Position numbers and translations under genes: made by a program
Notes under the pieces: model-generated
The model's database searches: none
The model's input: the letters and a program-made list of their open reading frames with translations, nothing else
What the model was told of the DNA's origin: nothing
In this document: positions 26,365 through 33,441 of the stretch, piece by piece
How the letters are laid out: each line of letters begins with the position of its first letter
Numbering within the stretch: position 1 is the first letter of the stretch
Source: Bacillota bacterium
GTDB taxonomy: Bacteria > Bacillota > Clostridia > Christensenellales > Aristaeellaceae
NCBI GenBank assembly: GCA_023398575.1
Contig: JAEWSC010000094.1
Coordinates: 1 to 64,000 of the forward strand
Direction: 5' to 3'
DNA length: 64,000 bases

Positions 26365-26393
26365 TAAAAAACGTCCAAGCATTGCTTGGACGT
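26365..26393 (-). terminator. Terminator of the metallophosphoesterase gene
   Basis: Arms ACGTCCAAGC (26371-26380) and GCTTGGACGT (26384-26393) with a 3-base loop. On the minus strand it is followed by a run of T. The remaining 26266-26364 and 26394-26498 hold no gene. Confidence 0.85.
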
Positions 26394-26498
26394 CTGATCG
26401 ATCAGGAATTTCCACAAAAACCCTGTTGATTTATGAAGAATGAATGAAAATTCGTTGTAAATTCTTTTAAGAAGGCAGCAAAAAGATTAATTTTCTCG

Positions 26499-27221
26499 CT
26501 ACTCCGCCGATGGTACCTTGCTGCCAGAATCCGTAATATTTAGCAAAGAAAAGCCCAACGCATCACAGGAAGTAAGGTAATACCGTTTTCCCCGTACCAC
26601 GCCGGTAAAGCCGCTTTTCAGACCCGGCCCATGCAGATGGCCATACACCACATCCGCCACACTGTACTTCTCCAGCAATTCTGTAAATCCGGATGGCTCC
26701 TGCCGTTCGTTGAAGGGCGGATAGTGCAGCATTGCTATGATCGGCATACCCTTTCCAATCCTCTGTGCTTGCGAAAGTGACATCTCCAGGCGCATGAGCT
26801 CACGCTGATAAATACGCATATCTTCAACATCAAGCCCAGCTTCTCCCGGCAGCAGCCATCCCCTGGTGCCGCATATTACCCTTTCACCTATTACAAGCGC
26901 ATCATTTTGCAGGGCGTACATGTTTTCAGGCAGGCAGGAGCGCAGTCTTGTAATGGCACCCCACCAATAATCATGATTGCCTCGCAGCAATATTTTTTTT
27001 CCTGGCAGCGCACCTATGGATTGAAGGTCAGGCAACGCATCCTCCATGCGCATAGCCCAGCTAATATCGCCAGGCAATAGAACAAGATCGTCGGTTGTGA
27101 CCTTCTGCCGCCAGTCGGCGGAGATTTTTTCAAAGTGATTTTCCCAATGGCTGCCAAAGACATCCATGGGCTTTGTGTCGCCGCCGGGCAGGTGCAGATC
27201 TCCAATGGCAAAGATGGTCAT
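26499..27221 (-). CDS. Metallophosphoesterase (COG1768-type)
   Basis: A 240-residue calcineurin-like phosphoesterase. The di-metal motifs are present in order: AIGDLHLPGG (residues 5-14), LLPGDISWAMRM, LLRGNHDYWWG, AMLHYPPF and VYGHLHGPG. The conserved GDISWAM and NHDYWW signatures resemble the clostridial predicted phosphohydrolase group COG1768. The substrate is unknown. The start ATG 27221 places the first metal motif at the usual position. It is monocistronic with its own terminator; upstream lies a repeat-rich spacer, so its promoter is not obvious. Confidence 0.85.
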   Translation of the reverse strand: MTIFAIGDLHLPGGDTKPMDVFGSHWENHFEKISADWRQKVTTDDLVLLPGDISWAMRMEDALPDLQSIGALPGKKILLRGNHDYWWGAITRLRSCLPENMYALQNDALVIGERVICGTRGWLLPGEAGLDVEDMRIYQRELMRLEMSLSQAQRIGKGMPIIAMLHYPPFNERQEPSGFTELLEKYSVADVVYGHLHGPGLKSGFTGVVRGKRYYLTSCDALGFSLLNITDSGSKVPSAE

Positions 27222-27688
27222 AAAACCTCTCGAAGGCGTGTTAAAGATGGGATGCTGACTAATTTACAGGGAGATACAGGTTCCGCAACTCCGCACCAGC
27301 CTGTGGCTCCGCAGTCGAAGCGCCGCCAGCGGCGGATAAAGCGTGACGGAGGAGGCTGGCGAAATAAGCAATGCGAACGGTAGTGAGCTGTGCATCGATT
27401 GAGCTAGATGGAGAAAATGGGAGGAGTGCAGGAAGTTGGCGAAACAAGCGTTAGGAACGGCAGCGATTTAATGCGCCGATCGAGCCAGCCGGGGGTTGTG
27501 CAGCGCCCTCATTTGAAATCGTATCGGACGGTTCTGCCGGCCGATATGGTTTGCATAGCAAACATTCCTTACGCGATTTCCTGACCGTGTGTTCTAAGGC
27601 CGGCCAAGCACATAGCGAGGCCGGCCTTAGAACGCACAAGGATATCGTGCTTAATTCGCAAAAATGAGTAAATGTTAACTTTGCGAAT
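27222..27688. repeat. Repeat-rich spacer with 80-base tandem repeat, family B copy 2 and long hairpin
   Basis: There is no gene here. 27357-27404 and 27437-27485 are imperfect direct repeats 80 bases apart (TGGCGAAAYAAGC, GAACGGYAG, CGATYGAGC shared). 27506-27572 is a minus-oriented copy of repeat family B (see 18625-18695). 27591-27605 and 27619-27633 form perfect 15-base arms (GTTCTAAGGCCGGCC), extended by GTG/CAC outside. That hairpin may act as a terminator for the zinc-ribbon gene, although no T-run follows. Confidence 0.7.
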
Positions 27689-28099
27689 TTATTCTTCCCC
27701 TTCTTCTTCCTCGTCCTCCAGGTCCTCTTCCTCGTCTTCGCGAACGCTTTCCAAAGACAATTCACTTTCGATCTCGCCGAACTCCCGTTCTGGGATGTCT
27801 TCATCGATATCGGGAATGATTTCATCCATCGTGCTCACAGGATCAATAGCGAGACTGCTTTCATCCACAATTTCAGGTGAATCAGAATCGTCATCATGAC
27901 TGTTCCCGTTAAGCTCCTTCAGGCAGAAAAGACATACATCCTTGCCAGGAAGGGCAGGGGCCTCATTGCAGACAGAGCAAAGCTCCAGCTCATCACGGGG
28001 CTGCTCACCCTTCATCTCCCTTAAGCAGACCTTACAGTACTTCTCTGTTTCCTGTATATAGTTCAGATCGCAGCGCGGGCATTTAACCAAGTTCATCAT
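27689..28099 (-). CDS. Zinc-ribbon protein with acidic tail
   Basis: I do not recognise a named family. This 136-residue protein has two zinc-ribbon-like units: LVKCPRCDLNYIQETEKYCKVCL (CxxC plus CxxC) and LCSVCNEAPALPGKDVCLFCL. The remaining 75 residues are strikingly acidic, ending in a Glu/Asp run (EDEEEDLEDEEEEGEE), which suggests binding to a basic partner or nucleic-acid mimicry. The start was placed at ATG 28099, where AGGAGG lies five bases upstream; a second ATG follows at once (28096). The longer frame to 28189 has no such site. It is transcribed divergently from the CAP-domain gene. Confidence 0.7.
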   Translation of the reverse strand: MMNLVKCPRCDLNYIQETEKYCKVCLREMKGEQPRDELELCSVCNEAPALPGKDVCLFCLKELNGNSHDDDSDSPEIVDESSLAIDPVSTMDEIIPDIDEDIPEREFGEIESELSLESVREDEEEDLEDEEEEGEE

Positions 28100-28256
28100 G
28101 ACATCCTCCTCATATTGCGTGCGTGTACTTCGTATTTGACGGGTTGGCTGATATTTCCTTGCCAATCGGTTACCAATTTTGTTGAACATATTTAAAAATT
28201 ATATTACGCTATCGTTGCTTGAGCGAAACACATTCGTAATATTCAGGAGGTGTCTT

Positions 28257-29165
28257 ATGAACCGTAAGCAAATCGCCGTCATTTTATGCCTGGTACTCGT
28301 TTTCATGGCGGCAGGAACTGCCCTGGCATCCAGCGGACTAACCTCACAATTCAGCTATTCCGGTTGGTACATTGTGAACACCCCACCTTGCAGGACAAGC
28401 GCGACTCCCGTTCCCACCAGTACACCCGCCCAAAGCGGCAGCACCGCTCCAAAGTCAAACACCCCGGCATCCGTTTCCAATAACGGCAAAACCTATATGC
28501 AGATCATTGACAATCCTTCCAGCAGTGCGGCGCCGTGCCCCTTGGCAAAAACACCTGTGCCTACCGCAAAACCAACGGCGGTACCAACAAACGTTCCCAC
28601 TACTGTACCAACGGCTGTTCCAACGGCTGTTCCGACAGCAGCCTCGACTGCCACGCCTACGTCAGCACCCACATCAGTGCCTACCTCAGCACCCACCTCA
28701 GTCCCAACCGTGAAACCCACGGCTGTTCCGACGGCGAAGCCCACGTCTACGCCTAAGACGCCCGACAATTATACCCCGGATTCCGTCTCAGCGCAAGAGC
28801 AGCTGGCAGCAAATTTATTAAATCAAGATCGGGCCAATAACGGCTTGTCCGCCTTGACGCTTGATCCCGAGCTTTGCCGCATCGCCAGAATTAAATCGAC
28901 GGATATGTATCAAAACAACTACTTCGCCCATGAGTCTCCCACACTGGGTAACGCTGGCGACCTCCTGCGCAGCAACGGCTACAAATTCTCCGGCTGGGGC
29001 GAGAATATCGCCCATCATGCCAACGTAACCAAATCACAGGCAGCCTTTATGTCCAGCGACGGTCATCGCAGAAACATTCTGGGCAGCCAGTGGACAAAGA
29101 TGGGCATCGGCGTATGCTATGACAGCAACGGCTTTGTATACGTCACCCAGATCTTTGTACGATAA
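28257..29165 (+). CDS. Secreted CAP-domain protein with Thr/Pro repeat linker
   Basis: A 302-residue exported protein. A signal peptide (MNRKQIAVILCLVLVFMAAG, cleavage near ALA) is followed by a low-complexity linker at about residues 40-175, built of V/A-PT units such as VPTAVPTAVPTA. The C-terminal 120 residues form a CAP/SCP domain of the YkwD type: LLNQDRANNGLSALTLDPEL, His in NNYFAHESP, GENIA, and HRRNILGSQWTKMGIGV. The family role in bacteria is poorly defined; cell-surface or spore-associated functions are reported. ATG 28257 has AGGAGG six bases upstream. The linker DNA is repetitive and could change length by slippage. Confidence 0.88.
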   Translation: MNRKQIAVILCLVLVFMAAGTALASSGLTSQFSYSGWYIVNTPPCRTSATPVPTSTPAQSGSTAPKSNTPASVSNNGKTYMQIIDNPSSSAAPCPLAKTPVPTAKPTAVPTNVPTTVPTAVPTAVPTAASTATPTSAPTSVPTSAPTSVPTVKPTAVPTAKPTSTPKTPDNYTPDSVSAQEQLAANLLNQDRANNGLSALTLDPELCRIARIKSTDMYQNNYFAHESPTLGNAGDLLRSNGYKFSGWGENIAHHANVTKSQAAFMSSDGHRRNILGSQWTKMGIGVCYDSNGFVYVTQIFVR

Positions 29166-29184
29166 CCACTACACGCAGCGAGTG

Positions 29185-29228
29185 TCCGCTGCCGGAGAAG
29201 GTAAAACTTTTCCGGCAGCGGATGCTCC
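29185..29228 (+). terminator. Terminator of the CAP gene, shared with the convergent gene
   Basis: Perfect 12-base arms TCCGCTGCCGGA (29185-29196) and TCCGGCAGCGGA (29211-29222), with a T-rich tract after it. Confidence 0.8.
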
Positions 29229-29231
29229 TTT

Positions 29232-29633
29232 TTATACGCCTTCCGCATCCGTGCTGTTTGCGCCGCTTGTTCCCATCATTACGGAATGCTTTTGCACAGG
29301 GCCAGCTAACGCTGAATTGGAACCCCTGTAAAATACATTCTGGTGGATGTTGGGAACATTATTGCCGTATGGAGCGCCAACCTGCTGCAAAATACCCCGT
29401 CCAACCATGGACCCGGTTGCATTGCTGGGGGTTGGTACCTGGCGGCCGGTACGCACACTGACTGCCATCACCGGTTCAACCGGACGGAAGGAAGTGTCAT
29501 CAATCCGAAGATTCTTTTCTTTTGATCTGACCTGGGAAAGCGCCGCCCGGACGTTTTCCGTAGGCAGTGCGGGCAGCAAAACCGCTTCACTGCGCAAAAG
29601 CGCAGGCTGCCTGATAGCCTGTGCAAGCCGCAT
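29232..29633 (-). CDS. Small orphan protein
   Basis: I cannot assign this 133-residue protein. It has no membrane segment, signal peptide or Cys. The N-terminal half is helical and hydrophobic-polar (MRLAQAIRQPALLRSEAVLL), the centre contains SFRPVEPVMAVSVRTGRQVP, and the tail is rich in Gly, Asn, Ser and Gln, as seen in some spore-coat or exported structural proteins. Support for a real gene comes from AGGAGGAG eight bases upstream of ATG 29633 and from the convergent terminator at its end. The function is unknown. Confidence 0.55.
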   Translation of the reverse strand: MRLAQAIRQPALLRSEAVLLPALPTENVRAALSQVRSKEKNLRIDDTSFRPVEPVMAVSVRTGRQVPTPSNATGSMVGRGILQQVGAPYGNNVPNIHQNVFYRGSNSALAGPVQKHSVMMGTSGANSTDAEGV

Positions 29634-30044
29634 GGAATTCTCCTCCTGTCATAAAAGCCTTTTCTGAGGCTACTCCATGCTATGCCTATGGCGGTCAGCG
29701 CGTGCACGCTTGCTGCCATCTCCCCCATTTCCATCCATGGTGCTTCGGTAGGGTCACGCTTTTTGCCTGATGGGCTAACGTACCGACCTGCATTCTATTT
29801 GGTACGTGTTCCGTATTCAAAATGCTTCACTCTTTGAATACTCCAGGTTCTGAGTAAATCTTCTCTCCCTAGGTCCATCGACTGGCAAAGCGCAAGAAAA
29901 GCTTGTTCCACAAGAACCCGCCCAGTCCGGCCGCCAGCGGATGCAAGATGGAAGCGCCAGCAAAGCCGGTCGATACGATAACAAACGAGGGGGCCGTAGT
30001 CCCCTCGTTGCTCCCCCGGAAATGATATCCAGGGATTCTATATT
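29634..30044. repeat. Spacer with repeat family B copy 3
   Basis: No confident gene. 29959-30020 (GCAAAGCCGGTCGATACG, AACAAACGAGGGGGCC, CCCCTCGTTG) matches the second half of repeat family B at 18660-18725 in the same orientation, including the CCCCTCG hairpin, and lies just after the engB stop. A separate inverted repeat, ACGTACC/GGTACGT (29778-29784 with 29801-29807), lies in the leader region of the 29232-29633 gene. Confidence 0.6.
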
Positions 30045-30668
30045 TTATTCAGTCAGCGATATGTCATCTGCGATGGAAACATCTTGCGGCACCAGCACCT
30101 TTTCCAGCTCAGCCAGTAATTCATCACGGCCGACCTTTGTCTCGCTGGAGAAGGGGATGATTTCCCAGGGCTGAACAAGAAGAGAGCGGCAGATGGGTGC
30201 GATGTGCTTCATGCGGGCGCCACGGCTGATTTTGTCAGCTTTTGTAGCAACAACAGTAAAGGGAATGTTCATCGCACGCAGATAAGCGTTCATATCCTTG
30301 TCGTCTTGGGTAGGTTCATGACGGATATCCACCAGCTGCAACACATGCTTGAGCGCCGGCGTAGCTGTAAAGTATCCTTCCATCATTTGGCCCCAGCGCA
30401 TCTTTTCACCCTTGTCGACCTTGGCAAAGCCATATCCGGGCAGGTCGATCAGGTGAAAATTTCCATTGAGCAAAAAAACATTTATCAACCGCGTTTTACC
30501 TGGGGTGCTGCTTGTCTTTGCCAAGCCATTTCGGCGGCACAGGCAATTTATCAGCGAACTCTTGCCAACATTGCTGCGGCCGGCTACGGCTATCTGGTCA
30601 AGCCCTTCCCCCTGAAATGGGGAATAGCCTGCAAGGCTTGTAACAAATTCCGCTTTATTAATTTCCAT
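30045..30668 (-). CDS. engB: Ribosome biogenesis GTPase YihA/YsxC (EngB)
   Basis: A 207-residue GTPase needed for maturation of the large ribosomal subunit. G motifs are complete: G1 GRSNVGKSS, G2 TSSTPGKT, G3 DLPGYG, G4 ATKADK and a G5-like SSETKVG. The length is typical. Its start overlaps the end of lon by 11 bases, the same lon-engB arrangement as in Bacillus, which implies co-translation. Confidence 0.95.
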   Translation of the reverse strand: MEINKAEFVTSLAGYSPFQGEGLDQIAVAGRSNVGKSSLINCLCRRNGLAKTSSTPGKTRLINVFLLNGNFHLIDLPGYGFAKVDKGEKMRWGQMMEGYFTATPALKHVLQLVDIRHEPTQDDKDMNAYLRAMNIPFTVVATKADKISRGARMKHIAPICRSLLVQPWEIIPFSSETKVGRDELLAELEKVLVPQDVSIADDISLTE

Positions 30669-33105
30669 CGCTGGACCCTGCCCGCACTTCTGGGCGAATT
30701 ACAGAGCCTGATGCGCTGCCCATGCTAAGTTCCGCTGGAATTTCGGTTTTTTGCGCTTCTTGCGAAGGCTTGTATGGAACCGGCTTTTGGGTAAGCGCCA
30801 CCGCCAGCACCTCTTCCAGGCTTGTAACCTTGACCACCTTGAACAGTTTGAGCACATGAGGAGGAATATCCTCCAGGTCCTTGTCATTTTCTTTGGGAAT
30901 CACCAAGGTGCGGATACCAGCGCGGTAGGCGGCCAGCGTTTTTTCCTTTAGTCCGCCTATAGGCAGTACCCGGCCCCGGAGCGTGATTTCGCCGGTCATG
31001 GCGATATCCTGCCTGACAGGAATGCCGGTGAGCGCCGATACAAGCGCGGTGGCCATGGTAACGCCGGCAGAAGGTCCATCCTTGGGCACTGCGCCTTCCG
31101 GTACATGGATGTGAATATCATCCAGCTTATAAAAGTCAGGTGCCAAACCAAGGCTTTGCGTATGGGCACGTACCCATGAAAGGGCTGCCTTGCCGCTTTC
31201 CTTCATGACATCGCCCAGTTGGCCCGTCAATTGCACACCGCCGGAGCCTTGCATGATGGTGCATTCCACCGCCAGCAGTTCGCCGCCTACCGAGGTATAG
31301 GCCAGGCCATTGACAACGCCTACCCGCGGCTCTTTCTCCGGCAGATCACGCAAATACCGTTGCGCACCCAAGTATTCCTTCACCAAAGAAGGTGTTACGT
31401 GCACTTCCTGAGTATTGGTGTCCAGCATTTGAACGGCGGCCTTACGGACAATGCGGGCCAATACACGCTCCAAACGCCGTACTCCAGCTTCACGGGTATA
31501 GCCTTCAATAGCCAGGCGCATAGGCGCGTCACCGATTCTAACGGACTTTGGCTCCAGGCCATGCTCCTTGATTTGCTTGGGTAAGAGGTGGCGCTTTGCG
31601 ATTTGCAGCTTTTCCTCTTCGGTATAGCTTGGCACCTCAATCAGTTCCATGCGGTCCAGCAGGGGGGCAGGAATGGTATCCACCGAATTGGCGGTGGTGA
31701 TGAACATAATCTTGCTCAGATCAAAGGGCAATTCAAGATAATGGTCACGGAAGGCGTTGTTCTGTTCGGCATCGAGCACTTCCAGCAGGGCGGAAGCTGG
31801 ATCGCCGCGGAAATCAGAAGACATTTTGTCGATTTCGTCAAACAAAAATACAGGATTTAACGTACCGGCCTGCTTCATGCTGGAAATAATACGGCCGGGG
31901 ATCGCGCCGATATACGTACGCCGATGCCCGCGAATCTCAGCCTCATCGCGCACCCCGCCCAGGGACATCTGCACAAATTTGCGGCCAACGGCCCTTGCAA
32001 TGGAGCGCACGATAGAGGTTTTACCAACGCCTGGCGGACCTACAAAGCAAAGGATGGGGCCGCGCATATCGTTTTTCATGCGGCGCACGGCAAGATATTC
32101 AATCACGCGCTCCTTCACCTTTTCCAGACCGTAGTGATCCTCGGCCAGGATACGGCGTGCACGCTTCAAGTCCAGGTTATCCGGCGTGGTTTTTCCCCAG
32201 GGTAAATCGAGAATCCATTCCACATAGGTACGGCTGACACCGACTTCCGGCGTGCCGGGAGACATGCGGCTGAGGCGCTCCAACTCCCGGTTGACCTTAT
32301 CTCGAGCCTCCTGATCTAAATCAGCCTTAGCGGCGCGATCACGAAGATCTTCCACATCAGTGGCTTCTTTATCACCCAGCTCTGTTTGAATGGCCTTAAT
32401 CTGCTCACGCAGATAGTAGTCCTTTTGATTTTTCTCAATTTGCTTTTTGATACGGGCCTGCACCTGTTTTTCCACAGCGGCAAGCTCTGTTTCCCTGGCT
32501 AAGATACCGCACAGTGTTTCCAAACGCCTTGCCACATTGACCTCTTCCAGAATTTGCTGGCGGTCTTCCAAATGGGTTAGCACGTTCGCCGCGATAATAT
32601 CAGCCAGTTGGTCGGGTTTTTCTACTTCATTGACAGAGCGCAATGTTTCCGGAGAAACACGCATGCTGGCCTTGGCATACTCTTCAAAGAACTCGTGCGT
32701 CGTACGCACCAGCGCCTTGAGCTCAAGGCTTTCATCCTTGTCCGGTTCCATTACAGGCCGCACATCAGCCGCCATGTAGGGTTCCTCTTCCACAACCGCT
32801 TCCAATACAGCGCGCTGCTGGCCTTCCACCAAGACGCGTATGCTGTCTCCAGGCAGATTAAGTACCTGCTTCACATGGGCAATGGTGCCCACGCGGCACA
32901 GATCGGCCAGGGTAGGCTCGTCCACATCAGCGTCCAATTGGGCTACCAGAAAAATCTGCTGATCCTCCAGCATAGCCTGCTCCAAGGCAGCCACGCTGCG
33001 AGCACGGCCCACGTCAAAATGCAATACCATATGTGGGAAAACCATCAAGCCGCGCAGCGGCAAAACCGGCAGGCGGACAAGCGGATTCTTTTTTGCTTTA
33101 GGCAT
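30658..33105 (-). CDS. lon: ATP-dependent protease Lon (LonA)
   Basis: An 815-residue AAA+ serine protease that degrades damaged and regulatory proteins. The N-terminal LON substrate domain starts LVRLPVLPLRGLMVFPHMVL, followed by a coiled-coil region. The AAA+ module has Walker A GPPGVGKT (about 355) and Walker B VFLFDEIDK. The protease domain has the catalytic Ser679 in PKDGPSAG and the dyad Lys in GGLKEKTLAAYRAG. AAGGAGG precedes ATG 33105. It is followed by overlapping engB and preceded by lonB. Confidence 0.97.
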   Translation of the reverse strand: MPKAKKNPLVRLPVLPLRGLMVFPHMVLHFDVGRARSVAALEQAMLEDQQIFLVAQLDADVDEPTLADLCRVGTIAHVKQVLNLPGDSIRVLVEGQQRAVLEAVVEEEPYMAADVRPVMEPDKDESLELKALVRTTHEFFEEYAKASMRVSPETLRSVNEVEKPDQLADIIAANVLTHLEDRQQILEEVNVARRLETLCGILARETELAAVEKQVQARIKKQIEKNQKDYYLREQIKAIQTELGDKEATDVEDLRDRAAKADLDQEARDKVNRELERLSRMSPGTPEVGVSRTYVEWILDLPWGKTTPDNLDLKRARRILAEDHYGLEKVKERVIEYLAVRRMKNDMRGPILCFVGPPGVGKTSIVRSIARAVGRKFVQMSLGGVRDEAEIRGHRRTYIGAIPGRIISSMKQAGTLNPVFLFDEIDKMSSDFRGDPASALLEVLDAEQNNAFRDHYLELPFDLSKIMFITTANSVDTIPAPLLDRMELIEVPSYTEEEKLQIAKRHLLPKQIKEHGLEPKSVRIGDAPMRLAIEGYTREAGVRRLERVLARIVRKAAVQMLDTNTQEVHVTPSLVKEYLGAQRYLRDLPEKEPRVGVVNGLAYTSVGGELLAVECTIMQGSGGVQLTGQLGDVMKESGKAALSWVRAHTQSLGLAPDFYKLDDIHIHVPEGAVPKDGPSAGVTMATALVSALTGIPVRQDIAMTGEITLRGRVLPIGGLKEKTLAAYRAGIRTLVIPKENDKDLEDIPPHVLKLFKVVKVTSLEEVLAVALTQKPVPYKPSQEAQKTEIPAELSMGSASGSVIRPEVRAGSSDGN

Positions 33106-33318
33106 ATTGGTTCCTCCTTATTTGGGAAAGGCCTGAAGGGCATGTTTCCTTGTACTATATATACCCGAAATCTTTGTATAGGAATCTGAAAGATGTCTGT
33201 TATCCCATACATTTGCATAAGCCGCGGGAGGCAGTGCATTTATTCTTTGAAACATGCTCATTCGAGCTCCCTATTATAGCAATTCATGGCAGGAAAAGCA
33301 ACCGGAGTATGTACGCCT

Positions 33319-33406
33319 TTGTAAAAACATAACCAATCTGCTATAATTTCCGCCATCCAGAAAGCGCCAAAACCTGTGCGCGGTATAAGATTGCCAGGTT
33401 TTGGCG
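33319..33406 (+). promoter_or_regulatory. Plus-strand promoter followed by hairpin, possible small RNA
   Basis: TTGTAA (33319-33324), a 17-base spacer and TATAAT (33342-33347) point into the 3' end of lonB. A hairpin, GCGCCAAAACCTG (33364-33376) with CAGGTTTTGGCG (33395-33406), follows at once and ends in TTCTT. It may be only the lonB terminator plus a chance promoter. The rest of 33106-33441 holds no gene. Confidence 0.35.
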
Positions 33407-33441
33407 TTCTTGGTCCATCCGAAAAGCAACAGCCCGGAAGC

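Noticed and set aside
27357..27485. Possible CRISPR-like direct repeats
   Set aside because: Only two imperfect units of about 48 bases, no regular spacers and no cas genes.
28493..28768. Minus-strand frame with VGT repeats opposite the CAP gene
   Set aside because: It is the reverse reading of the PT-rich linker. It has no ribosome binding site, and the CAP frame has clear domain support.
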